Positions 23,150 to 34,305 of a stretch of 64,000 nt of DNA are shown here, piece by piece. Location of the stretch: the NCBI GenBank assembly GCA_027946555.1, contig JAPEVC010000145.1, forward strand, positions 1-64,000, written 5' to 3'. How positions within the stretch are numbered: position 1 is the first letter of the stretch; the number at the start of each line of letters is the position of its first letter. The position numbers and the translations under genes were made by a program. Source of the DNA: Gnomoniopsis sp. IMI 355080 (Eukaryota; Ascomycota; Sordariomycetes; Diaporthales; Gnomoniaceae). Below the pieces are notes generated by a model. The model saw only the letters and a list, made by a program, of their open reading frames with translations. It was not told the origin of the DNA and did no database searches.

Positions 23150-24037
23150 GGTGTGTAACGACTGAAGCAGTCCTGAAGATGAAGACCTAGGGTGAAGGTG
23201 CCCACGATATCATCGTCAGGTCGCAGGAGAAGGCCCGTTCATCAGCTTGGGGGTTTTGGCGTGCCGTTTCTGCTGAAATAATATAGGGCTGCTAGATTCC
23301 ACCTAGTTCATGCTTGATGAGGAATGGAAACACAGTCTCCAGAAGACCAGATCATTAGCATGCCCGCCATACGCTATCCTCCAGACACAGAAGACCCATT
23401 CGAGAACGACTCCAGAGCCGAGGCTAGGGAGGGGTCTCCAGGGTTCGGGTTGCCACAAGATGTGCTCTCAATTTGTTGTACTATCATGTTGTTTGTTACC
23501 AAATTTGCGTCTTTGTGACTGTATTGTCATCATTTGAGAGAAAGTATTTACGTGAATAAGTACCTAGGTAGGTAGAGGCCCCTTCCACATGGGGTGCTAT
23601 TGACACCATCCGGGGAGGCGCAACTTGGTTGACCTCGGCCTGGCACCCGCCAGTCAGATAGAATAAGGTGTACTATCGCATTGCAAGTCAATCCAGAGTC
23701 GATTTCTTAATATTGACAAGGCTTTAAAAACACATCACTGACTCAAATCGTATATCATTTCAATCACGCCGCTGTGTTGAGTGATGATCCAGTAACGGGT
23801 GCTTACAGCACGTGACTAGGTGAGGCAGACGCGTCTCTTCTCCAAGTCGCGTTCCCCCGGGTCAAGTCAACAAACCGTCATCCATCTCCGAATACCCAGC
23901 TCCAAATCCCGAATAATCCGAGCGTCGCAAGTGGCAAAGTACTTGACCGTTGTTTTTGATTTGAAGGGACTCAGACCAAATCAAACACAATGTGAGCATA
24001 TTCTCAACACCCACTTGCCTAAACTACATACTTAGTG
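23150..24037. promoter_or_regulatory. Divergent promoter region between the mitochondrial carrier gene and rad54
   Basis: No protein gene is supported. Candidate elements on the rad54 side are CACGTG at 23809-23814 and ACGCGT at 23829-23834. A 44-base segment 23992-24035, starting GTGAGC and ending CTTAG just before the rad54 ATG, may be a leader intron, but it is unusually short. A tacctaggtaggta motif lies at 23561-23574. Confidence 0.45.
23829..23834. promoter_or_regulatory. ACGCGT element (MluI cell-cycle box type) upstream of rad54
   Basis: Palindromic ACGCGT about 204 bases before the rad54 start codon. In yeasts this hexamer binds MBF and drives G1/S expression of replication and repair genes, so its position before rad54 is suggestive. 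A six-base match alone can arise by chance. Confidence 0.35.
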
Positions 24038-26452
24038 ATGTTGTCCAGGACCGAGGCCGCGTCGACGCCCAAGGCCAACAAGGAAAATGTCGCGCCTAAG
24101 AGCCGCTTCCCTACGCCCCAGGCTGTCGACAAGCTGCACAAGCCCTTCAGATGCCCCGGATCTGCCAACAGACCTGCTGTCGACGATCGACCGGTTAGGA
24201 AGAAGAGGAAAACGGTGGACTATACAGGCGCGGATGGGTCTGTCGACGCGGACAAACCCTACACAAATGAAGACCGTCTCGCCCTCGCCAACCGAGAAGT
24301 CAACAAATTTCCTGCATTCAAAGTGAAAGATAGGTCCACGGTCTTCCGCAAGGCGTTCGCTGTTCCTCTTATCAACAAGGACAGTGCTGCCTACAACCCA
24401 AACCGCGCACCACCGACCCTGGGTCTTAGGCAAGGGGCCGTTTTCGTCGCAAAACCGCTGCACGACCCAAGTGGCGAATTTGCCATTGTGCTCCACGATC
24501 CTACTGTTGACGACAAGCCGGCTGAGTCTGAGAAGCCCAAGGATGATGAAAAGCCAATTGAAAAGATGGATGAACCACTCATGCACAAGAGCTTGGCCGA
24601 GATTCTTGGTATCAAGAAGAAGGTCGAGGGCAAGCATCCTCGTGTTCCGGTCGTCATTGATCCTAAGCTGGCAAAAGTTCTGCGTCCGCATCAGGTCGAA
24701 GGTGTTCGTTTCATGTACAGATGTGTCACGGGCATGATTGACGAAAAGGCCAATGGCTGTATCATGGCCGATGAAATGGGTCTCGGCAAGACTCTGCAGT
24801 GCATCACTTTGATGTGGACTCTTCTAAAACAATCACCTGACGCAGGCAAGACGACGATACAGAAAGCTATCGTCGCATGCCCATCGAGTCTGGTCCGCAA
24901 CTGGGCAAACGAGCTGACCAAATGGCTGGGGCCCGGTGCGATTAACCCCTTCGCAATTGATGGCAAGGCTACCAAGGAAGAACTCATCCGGCAACTGAGG
25001 CAGTGGGCTATCTCAAGCGGTCGTGCTGTCACGCGTCCAGTCATTATCGTGTCATACGAGACTCTACGCATGTACTCGGAGGAGCTGAAGAACTGTAAGA
25101 TTGGTCTGATGCTCTGCGACGAAGGCCACCGTCTCAAGAACGGCGACAGCCAAACCTTTACTGCCCTCAATAGCCTCAATGTCACGAGAAGGGTAATATT
25201 GTCCGGAACACCCATCCAGAACGATCTCTCCGAGTACTTTGCGCTCATCAGCTTCGCCAACCCCAATTTGCTCGGCACGAGACTTGAATTTCGCAAAAAG
25301 TTCGAGCTTCCCATCCTTCGAGGTCGTGACTCCGAGGCCACTGACAAGGAAAGGGAGAGGGGCGACGAGTGCCTGACGGAACTGCTCGGACTCGTCAACA
25401 AGTTCATCATCCGCAGAACCAACGACATTTTGTCCAAGTATTTGCCAGTCAAGTACGAGCATGTTGTCTTCTGCAACTTGGCTCCGTTCCAGCTCGACTT
25501 GTACAACTACTTTATAACTAGTCCAGACATCCAAGCTCTGCTTCGTGGCAAGGGTAGCCAGCCTCTCAAGGCCATCAACATTCTCAAGAAGCTATGTAAC
25601 CATCCAGATCTGCTTGACTTGCCGAATGATCTGCCTGGAAGCGAGTCAACGTATCCGGAAGACTTTGTACCCAAGGACGCTCGGGGCCGTGACCGCGATG
25701 TCAAGCCCTGGTACAGCGGCAAGATGCATGTTTTGGATCGAATGCTGGCACGTATCCGCGCCGACACCACCGACAAGATCGTCTTGATTTCCAACTACAC
25801 CAGCACACTTGACATATTCGAGCGTCTTTGCCGCAACCGTACCTATCCCTGTCTGCGTCTTGACGGTACCATGAACGTCACCAAACGACAGAAGCTAGTC
25901 GACAAGTTCAATGATCCTGAAGGTGGTCAATTCGTTTTCCTCCTTTCCAGCAAGGCTGGTGGATGTGGTCTGAACCTCATTGGGGCCAACCGCCTGGTGC
26001 TCTTTGATCCGGACTGGAATCCAGCAGCCGATCAGCAGGCTCTTGCTCGTGTGTGGCGTGACGGACAGAAGAAAGACTGCTTCGTCTACCGGTTCATTGC
26101 AACGGGCACCATCGAGGAGAAGATCTTTCAGCGTCAAAGCCACAAGCAGTCACTATCGTCATGCGTGGTGGACGAGGCGGAAGATGTTGAGCGGCACTTT
26201 AGTGCTGACAGTTTGCGAGAGCTGTTCCAGTATCGACCAGGCACCAACAGCGATACGCACGACACGTTCAAGTGCAAGCGGTGCAAGCCAGACGGGCGAC
26301 AGTATATGAAGGCTCCGGCCATGCTGTATGGTGACACGAGTACATGGAATCACTTTGTAAACGATGGTTTAAAGAACATACAGGACTTGTTGCTGCGGCA
26401 GGAGTGTGGTTCGGGTGAGGTGTCAGCTGTGTTTCAGTATATCTCACACTAA
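24038..26452 (+). CDS. rad54: DNA repair and recombination ATPase Rad54
   Basis: Swi2/Snf2-family double-stranded DNA translocase that assists Rad51 in homologous recombination; nuclear. A single coding exon gives 804 residues (yeast Rad54 is 898). The N-terminus has the Rad54-type basic segment (KPFRCPGSANRP, RKKRK). Helicase motifs: I DEMGLGKT (near 244), II DEGH (near 361), III SGTPIQND, then the C-terminal lobe with LDGT, SSKAGGCGLNLIGANR and QQALARVWRDGQ (motif VI). A Rad54-specific C-terminal zinc-like segment (FKCKRCKPDG) is also present. The ATG at 24038 was chosen; a GTG three bases upstream is not a eukaryotic start. N. crassa calls its homologue mus-25. Divergent from the mitochondrial carrier gene. 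Confidence 0.95.
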   Translation: MLSRTEAASTPKANKENVAPKSRFPTPQAVDKLHKPFRCPGSANRPAVDDRPVRKKRKTVDYTGADGSVDADKPYTNEDRLALANREVNKFPAFKVKDRSTVFRKAFAVPLINKDSAAYNPNRAPPTLGLRQGAVFVAKPLHDPSGEFAIVLHDPTVDDKPAESEKPKDDEKPIEKMDEPLMHKSLAEILGIKKKVEGKHPRVPVVIDPKLAKVLRPHQVEGVRFMYRCVTGMIDEKANGCIMADEMGLGKTLQCITLMWTLLKQSPDAGKTTIQKAIVACPSSLVRNWANELTKWLGPGAINPFAIDGKATKEELIRQLRQWAISSGRAVTRPVIIVSYETLRMYSEELKNCKIGLMLCDEGHRLKNGDSQTFTALNSLNVTRRVILSGTPIQNDLSEYFALISFANPNLLGTRLEFRKKFELPILRGRDSEATDKERERGDECLTELLGLVNKFIIRRTNDILSKYLPVKYEHVVFCNLAPFQLDLYNYFITSPDIQALLRGKGSQPLKAINILKKLCNHPDLLDLPNDLPGSESTYPEDFVPKDARGRDRDVKPWYSGKMHVLDRMLARIRADTTDKIVLISNYTSTLDIFERLCRNRTYPCLRLDGTMNVTKRQKLVDKFNDPEGGQFVFLLSSKAGGCGLNLIGANRLVLFDPDWNPAADQQALARVWRDGQKKDCFVYRFIATGTIEEKIFQRQSHKQSLSSCVVDEAEDVERHFSADSLRELFQYRPGTNSDTHDTFKCKRCKPDGRQYMKAPAMLYGDTSTWNHFVNDGLKNIQDLLLRQECGSGEVSAVFQYISH

Positions 26453-28901
26453 AGCATGGCGGTTCGTGATCTGCTGTTATCTTGTTGCTGCTCATACATG
26501 TGAAAGGCTTGGGACTGGAGCTGCTTGGTTGCATGGGCGTGTCAAGCGGGAAAGTAATGCATCTTCAAGATGTATATTGCATTGCTGGTGTTTTTGGACT
26601 TGGGTGGACCTGACGATGATGCCTAGATTACTTAAGTACCTACCTAGATATTGAGAGCTTTGAAATGCAAGCGTTTTTGCATGCAACACTTGAAATGAAA
26701 TTTGACATATGCAACGAGCCGGCGAGATTCTACCTGCATTAATTGTTCTCTGTGGTGTTCTTGTGGCTGAGACATGAAGGCTCGTGACACCGGAAGACTG
26801 AAGGCCCAAACGAAAGCCACCATCTCAGGGCCGAACATGTCAGGAACAAAGGAACTCACCAACCGCCAATATTCGCATGAGACAAGACGGTGCTCGTTGT
26901 CCATTTGTGGCATATTGTTAATTTGCTTTTCAGTCTCGTCAACTTGTGTGGTCAGAGGACCTACCAAGACAGGATAGGAAGGGGTTGTTGGAGACGACGG
27001 CAGCTGCCCGCCTGGTGAGGGTCTTTCTATGACTAGCCAACCCTCCGAACCATGGACTAAGCTCCAGGCAGCAGAGTTCGGTCCCTGGCATTGACTCTGA
27101 ATTAAGCAAAGGCTGCACTTCGACATGAAGCTTCGATCGATCGTCAGCATCCTCCCCGTTTCATTAGGCGATCGCTACCAGACCTTGAGACGAAGCGTGC
27201 AGGCTCTTGCAGGCTCTGCTCTAGCAACCATCAAGTCCAGCATATAAAAAGATCTTCGAGCTCCGCCGAGGATCGACTTGCGTATGTGCCACGCCTTTCA
27301 AGATCGCCGCACCTACCCGACACGATAGCACATCCAACGAAAATTCATTCATCCGAGCCAGAAGGCCATTCAGCGTGCCAATCTTGGTTTGTGGCGCTAT
27401 CCTGTCGAACTCCACTGCGAAAGGGAGATCGCAATAATCTCATCGTCCCAAAGCGAGAGCTTACCATCACAATCAAGCTACGAAGTGCCAGATTGGATAC
27501 GAGATGAGCTCTCAGCCATTCAGCAGAGATCAGCCTCATGCGCCTCACAGACAGAGGGGCCCCGCAGTGCTAGCAAGTCATGATGGAGCCTATGCGGCCC
27601 ACGATCACATCCGTGCTGACATCCGTGCTGATGCTCACGAGAGAAGAGCTGTCTCTGCAGCAGCTACTGTGCTGACACCGGAGCTGTCCGTCAAACCCGG
27701 AGGTAAGTCTCACTTGCGTAAAGGTGCAACACCGACGATTATGTCTTGAATGCCGTGAGTCCAGGGCTTTCCCACTGTCAAGCGAAATTCGACGACATCC
27801 CCCAAAGGCTTTTTCCATTGGCAGCACAGTTCGACCAAGATTGCGATTCGAGAATCCCAGAAAACCAACTGGGGGCATAGCCGATATTCTTGCATATTCC
27901 GCGGTCCACAAAACTTCGAATCTATCGAATCTGGACGATCAGACGATCTCCCGAGTTTAAAAGCGTATTCGCACGCGTCTGCAGGACCCTGACGGGCTGA
28001 CTGTACGCTACGCGGAACGGAACGTTTTCTGCCAGGTCTATAAAAAGACATGCTTTATTAAAAGGAATTCGCCGGGAAAATCAACAAGAGTGCATAATCC
28101 CCGCTCCGCCCCTTTGAGGACCAGGGACTTCCCAACACCGTCATCGATCCGGGGCTGTGCTGGCCGTGCCGAGCCTGCTTTTTGACAGCCAGACAAGCCT
28201 CCGTGTGTAACTCACCTTGGACCTCTGGCTCGTCATAGCACATGATTCGCAGTGCTTGCCGTCTCTACCCCTGGCTAGCGGGCGTCCTCCTTCTGGTCAA
28301 CCTTTGTTCAACCGGCCTGGTCGACCGCCGAGCAAATCCCACGGGTGGATCCTGGCCTTTACTGCTGCATAGCATCTAGGCATAGTGGACCGGGGCTCCT
28401 TTGAGAATTCGCTGTGTACAAGACTTGTCGACTCTGAGATCTGTCTGGCTGTCTGCGCATGTCAGAGGCGAAGAGTGCTTTGCGGATTAATTTCAAGAGT
28501 TTGCATAGTGAAACGGAGAGTACCATTTGATATCCCCACTTGTTGGAAAAGGGGCACAAAAGGGTTCTCTCTATCTTTCTGTGTGTGTCTCCTCAGTGGC
28601 GGCTCGTCCCTTTCACACCCACACCGTACACAGTAATCCACCGCCGATCTCAACAATCATTCCGGATCGTTTGCGTCTTCTAGAAGCTCCAAAGCCCCTC
28701 TCCACCCACATTCCATCCTTTGGCATCCCAGTAGTACTCGCGTGTTCAGTTTGGAAAAGCTTCAGGTCTTTGCAGATTTGTATACGGTCTAGTGGACTGA
28801 CAGGCGCAGGGGCTGAAGAGGGTCCTCCAGCTGACAGCGTCTTTGTCCTTTATATTTATGCAGGCTCGATCCCCCCGCACCGCCGCCTTTCCAACGAGGA
28901 C
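26453..28901. other. Intergenic, long 5' region of the SKT5-like gene
   Basis: About 2.4 kb with no supported gene. Open frames of 60-170 codons on both strands have no recognisable motif. The last 400 bases are rich in CT and CA runs, as in many fungal leader sequences, and the frame ending at 28984 is open upstream of the chosen ATG. Without transcripts the leader start cannot be placed. Confidence 0.45.
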
Positions 28902-31858
28902 ATGCCGCAATTTAGCTCGACATTCATCCCCGGTGGTCACGACGACTACCACATGCCCGAGATGTACGCGCCATCTCCTCAAAGGTGAGTGAATTTCCCT
29001 CGTACACACGCAGAAAAATCCGACACACAGCTTTTGCCCCCGGTAAATCCGGTTTTTGTGGTACCGCACAGGATCGCCGCCACGGAGTGAGCACCGCTGG
29101 AACCTTGGAGATTTTTGGCCCCTCCCCCTAAATTGAGAGGGCGCAAAGCGCTGACGTTGGATCGGGCACTACTGCAGGGTTATGCCCGAAGTTCCTCAAA
29201 ACATGCAACAAGACCTCCAACGCATGGAACTTGAAGCAGGCCAAATTCCTCCACGACAGAATTACGGTTCCGCACCAAACTACCTTGGCGACGCCGGCCA
29301 CGCTCGCGGCGAGTCGCTCAGTAACGCCCTCTCCGACTACACCACCCCAGACAAAGAGTTTCGCCCCTGGGAGAACGGCCAAAAGGACTACAACTCCATG
29401 GCGGACTATGAGGCGCCTGGGGACTCCCCATTCCCACGGATAAAGGGGGAGAATATACCGCCAAGTGATAAGGAGAAGGAGGAGATTTTGTACAATGCGC
29501 GCACCCATGTGCTGCACTCCAACAATGTCAATATGCAACTGACATGGGCGCGGGACTCGCTCAACTACGTCGAAATCGCCGCCGACGTTAGAGGACGAGA
29601 CAATCGCAACAACTATGGCGCCCGGCCTCAGACACCTGCGATGGAGCACGACCTGAAAATCGACGCCATGAGCATCGTCAAGTTCCTGGTTGATCAGGGC
29701 CACCCCGAAGCTATCTTTATGAAGGCCAAGTGGGAGGAATTTGGCAAATTCGGCGAAAGGCAGGACAAGAAGGCAGCCTTCATACGTTATAGGGCGGCGG
29801 CAGAGCAAGGCTGGGCACGCGCCGAATACAGAATGGGCATGCTCTACGAGAACTCCAATGACGTCGACAAGGCTATCCAGCACTACTACAATGGCGAACA
29901 GGTTGGCGATTCAGCTGCCATGTATCGATTGGGCATGATGTCTCTGCTAGGACAGCATGGCCAGAGACAAGACTACCACCGGGGAATCGACCTGATCAAC
30001 CGGGCAGCGGACACAGCGGACGAAGATGCCCCGCAGGGAGCATATGTATATGGTATGCTGATCGCAAGAGATCTGCCAGATATTGTGGTCCCCGAAGATC
30101 TGCTCCCATACAAGGTCGATACCGCCAGGCAGTACATAGAAAAGGCGGCGTATCTTGGTTTTGCAAAGGCACAGCTGAAGATGGGCCAAGCTTACGAACT
30201 GTGTCAGTTGGGCTGCGACTTCAACCCGTCGTACTCTCTGCACTACTACGGCCTAGCCTCAGCTCAGGGGCAACCGGAAGCTGCACTCGGTGTCAGTCGA
30301 TGGTTCCTATTTGGGTATGAGGGCACCTTTGCCAAGAATGAGGCACTGGCTTTCAAATATGCAAAACAGGCCGCCGACTCGAAGCTGGCCACAGGCGAGT
30401 TCGCCATGGGATACTACCATGAAATCGGGATCCATGTGCCCAAAGACTTGAATGAGGCACGTCGATGGTACGATCTGGCCGCGTCACACGGGAACCAAGA
30501 TGCCGTCGGCCGCTTGGACAGCTTGAGCAGAAACAAGAGCTTGTCGAAGAAGGATCACGAAACAACGGCCTTGACTCGAATCAAGTCACAACACGGTTCG
30601 ATGCGAGGAAAGCGGCCAGAAAGGCTACAGCGGATGAAGGAACAACAACATATGGCTTCGTTACCCGAGTCTGGCCCTGGAACACCAAACAACTACGATG
30701 GAAGAAGTCCGAGAGCATCACCCAACCCTTCCCCAAGACATGGACCTAACGGTGCCGAAGGCCGCCCGCCCGCGTTCGGTTTGAACGTGGCTGGAGGCCC
30801 TGGCTTGGCTATGAGGCCAAAGTCAGCAGCACCATACCCCGATGACGAGCCACAGCCTCTGAATGTGAACAGACCAAAATCCGCTGCTCCCTATCCCGAT
30901 GAGGGGCCAATGGGACCTCCCCAGGCACAGCGGCCGTACTCTGGACTCCCGCCACCAACTCGACCTTCAGACCCTTATGGTCCGCGGCCAGGGAGCGCTG
31001 GTGGCCGACTGGGTGCGGGACCCAATCTCGGCCCTGGTGGTATCCTCCCAGCGGGGACCATGCCCGGTCAAGGCCGCGGTCGTGTGCCCTCGGCGAACCA
31101 GCCATACCCTCCGGGATCTGGTCCTTCATCACCCTACCCCCCAGGCGGTCCTCGACAAGGCAGCATGAGCGGCCCAAGCTATGGCGGACCGAAGCCATCG
31201 CCCGGCCCGGCTGGAAATGGTATGCGGGTTTTAGCTATTTCAAATTTATATTCTAACGAGACATTGCCAATGAAGAAAAGGCTAACCAAACCAACCCCAC
31301 ACACAGCAGCAGGACGAGGAGGGCCTCCACCAATTCACGCCCCCTACGGCAACATGCCCCCAGCACAGCAATCTCCCTCCATGTTGCCACCCCAGAATGC
31401 CCCTTACGGCGGCCCCGGTCCACGACCCGGCTCTCGCGCCGGTGCCGGCGGTCCCGGAGGTCCACGACACGACTCCATGGGCCCAGGTGCGCGGCACCAA
31501 TCGCCAGGCCCGAGGCAATCGAGCCAGCCGACGCCGCAACCGCAAGGTGTGAGCCTCAACGACAGGCCTCCTACGGCGCCACCCGCGCAACAGGTGCGGC
31601 CATCGCCCGCGAGTCCGGCGCCTAGTGGCAAGGCGCCATCGATTGCTTCGCAGGCGTCTTCGCAGAAGCCGCCGAGGGCGCCGTCGGATCACCCTGATGG
31701 AAAGACGGTGGGCGGCGGGCCGGCTACGTTTGATGAGATGGGAGTGCCGAAGCACAAGGATGACAAGGATTGTGTGAGTGTATTTCCCTTGAATGGCTTG
31801 GGCCAGACGCAGCTTGACAATTTGTTGCTAACGAGACAAACCACAGATTGTCATGTAA
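28902..31858 (+). CDS. SKT5/Chs4-like chitin synthase activator with Sel1 repeats and C-terminal CAAX box
   Basis: Predicted activator and localiser of a Chs3-type chitin synthase at sites of wall growth. Exons 28902-28984, 29178-31219, 31307-31773 and 31847-31858 give 867 residues. Order: N-terminal disordered region, then Sel1-like repeats from about residue 150 to 470 (units such as AEYRMGMLYENSND and GEFAMGYYHEIGI). A long Pro/Gly/Ser-rich tail follows. The last intron (31774-31846, GTGAGT donor, GCTAAC branch, CACAG acceptor) splits the end so that the final exon encodes only Ile-Val-Met-stop after a Cys, giving CIVM, a CAAX prenylation signal as in yeast Chs4/Skt5. Keeping that intron would remove the CAAX box and add 34 other residues. 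The third intron (31220-31306, 87 bases) keeps the frame and lacks a stop; an acceptor three bases later is equally possible. The start at 28902 was chosen because its exon has a GTGAGT donor in the right phase. Confidence 0.87.
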
Positions 31859-33300
31859 AAAATCGCACACTGCAGTAAATTCTGGGACAATCATCGGATG
31901 GCAGATATTTTGGCATTGGGCATGTAGACAACCCTGCGACAAAAGAGGAGAGGCTACCACGAGTGGGTTCCAGCGAACAAATGCATCAACACATATTAAG
32001 ATTTTGAAACAGCGAAGTAGGGAGTCCCACCTTAATTTCAGGCGGCGTTATGCTTTTTTTAATTGGGTACACCGCGGACCCACGTACTTCATCTTTGAAA
32101 GCGCAATCAATGGCATTTCAATTGGGGGGATTCTGTTACGTTTTTCTGGGCATGAAGAGCGTGCGATTGTTAGCAGGATAGCAAAACATTACAGGGTAGC
32201 AGGTGGGCAGAGTTTGACTGATAAGGGCTAATAGCAACTCTCGAGTTCTCCCAATTCGTCGATTGAGCTCCGGCGGTCGTGATGGGTCATGTTTGGTGGC
32301 CAGATTTGAGAAACCATACGCCCCGTCTGGGACAAGATTGAAACGAGTGGGATAGAATTTGAGGCAAGGGACACAATACGTTAGTCGTAATATACCGGCC
32401 CCAAAACTGGCAGAAGCTTGATGAACTGTGACTTTTCGTAATGACCAAAAAGCAAACAAGACCTTCTTCACAAGGGCCTGATTGGCGCAAACTCTGCTTG
32501 TTGACTCGTAGACTTACTTGCCCACGGTATCTGGCCCTTATTGTACCTGGCGATTGCTTTAGTATCATCAAAAGTTCGATATGGCTGACGTCCCCATGGA
32601 GATTTATGTCCAGCGCCGTTGTAAGAATGAGCATACTTTCCATTGGCTGTGGCGGTCAATTGCAAGTCTTGGAATTCTTCCGAAATACTCAACCAAGAGA
32701 ACATTACTCTTACATTAAACCAAGACATCTCTATCAGTATTGGCAGTCCAATGAGAGTAGACTGGGGAGTAGGGACGTTTGGCCACGCCCAATGACACTC
32801 GAGCTTCTATAAGATTAAAAGCTATATTCGTGCTCTTTCCAATCTCAATGACTTTTGCTGTAATGGTTCCGCAAGAGTTACATGAAGTCGTTGCTTTCAA
32901 GGCTACTCGCCGAACTGGGTACGAGACTTTTGTGACTGGGAAAACTGATATAATGGATGGCTGAGACAACATATCCTATTTTGCATCGCGAGCAGTGTTC
33001 GATTAAAATACCTGCAGCCTACTACCTATGAGACAATTGCTGTTCATCTATGCGCGTGTTGAATGAGAAAGAACTCCGCTTCCACAGATCTTCAGACTTC
33101 AGTAGTCATGATGGAACCGATCGAAATCGAGTACCCAAACGCTACGTCACTAGACGTGACCAAATAAGAAAACAAAAAAAAACAAATCCACCACAAGTTT
33201 GTACCATGACGGCGTGCCTCGTCTTGAAATTTCCCACCACGCTCTGTTGACAGCATTTCAAAGAAGCGATGACCACGCTAAAATCTAGGAGATTGTGGTT
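31859..33300. other. Intergenic between convergent genes, no gene seen
   Basis: 3' flanks of the SKT5-like gene (plus) and of the low-complexity gene (minus). AT-rich in parts. The short frames carry no motif and no RNA gene was recognised. Confidence 0.55.
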
Positions 33301-34305
33301 TTAAACATTTGGGATGAACAACTTGTCCTCCTCGTCGTCCCACTCTGCTCCAATGTATGGGTCTTTGGCTTGACTGGGTGGCGATTGTGCAGCTTGCACA
33401 TACTGCTGTGGATTGGAAAAGGGGGCCTTCTGGTTCTGTGGCCTACTATATTGTGAGTCCGGATCCAGGGTCCTTGAATCTTTTGCCGATTGATTTGATG
33501 GAACAAAAGGCCCGGGCTAAGGGCTTACATTCAAGTCAAAGGCCTCCGGAAACGATCCATGGTGAATTTGTCGTGTAGAGTTTGGAGGCGGTGGAAAGTT
33601 GGGATATGATAGGGGAAGCTGGCAATCGTTGTTGAGAGGGTCCTTGAAAAATACAGTTTGGATAGCATCTTGATTCCGTGTAAGGTCGTATCGTGGCCTT
33701 GCTATGTACGTGGAATTGTGAGGTGGCAACGGGTGCCTAGTATACGGTGGAGGCGGCCCAGAATGTATCTGGAGAGGATTGTCGAGGATGTTTTGTTTGC
33801 GAGGCCTAGACCCTTGACTCATGCCCTGTTGTGTGCTCATCAAGTCGAAACCAGGAGGCGGCTGGATAAGCCGCTGTTGGTTTGGAACATGTTCCCCCCT
33901 CCTCGTTCGTTGCGTAGGGACAGCTGCTTGCTGGGCTCCAGATGGAAACCTTGGAGGTTGTGGTCCAGAATGAAGGGGAAGCTCCGAGAGCTCTTGGGGT
34001 GGTAGGGAATGAAAGGTTTGTGTCCCATCAGGCAATGATCCATTGATCTGGAGACCATGAACAGCCGATTCAACAGAGTCCGGCCGAGCTGCTTTGTCTG
34101 AATGCCTCGCCTGTCCCGCAATATTATGACTTGGTGGGCGTGAGGGGACATATGCAGATGAGGAATTGTATGTCCTTGGATTTGATGGCGCTTGAGTCCT
34201 GGACGCCATGTCCCCAGAGAGACTGGAAGTGGCGGACGAGGGCATGGGCCGTACAGCTGAACCGTTTGGCTGGTAATAGCCATTATTTAGCGATGGTCTC
34301 ACCAT
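33301..34305 (-). CDS. Hypothetical proline/serine-rich disordered protein with acidic C-terminus
   Basis: Function unknown. Exon 1 34305-33529 and exon 2 33435-33301 give 303 residues. The protein is mostly low-complexity: Pro, Ser, Gln and Asn, with stretches such as PPPPYTRHPLPPHNS. It ends in an ordered-looking acidic segment, GAEWDDEEDKLFIPNV. The donor GTAAGC after exon 1 and the CACAG acceptor restore the frame of that acidic end (93-base intron). Other AG sites between them give a wrong frame or an early stop. The start is uncertain: the ATG at 34305 is followed directly by GTGAGA, which itself resembles a splice donor, so a further upstream exon cannot be excluded. No membrane segment or signal peptide is seen. 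Confidence 0.5.

Noticed and set aside
24032..24691. 219-codon minus-strand open frame
   Set aside because: Antisense to the N-terminal part of rad54.
29128..29883. 251-codon minus-strand open frame
   Set aside because: Antisense to the SKT5-like coding exon.
33517..33528. Reading straight through to the stop at 33517 as the end of the low-complexity protein
   Set aside because: GTAAGC lies exactly at this point and splicing recovers an acidic, protein-like C-terminus; unspliced reading ends three residues later.
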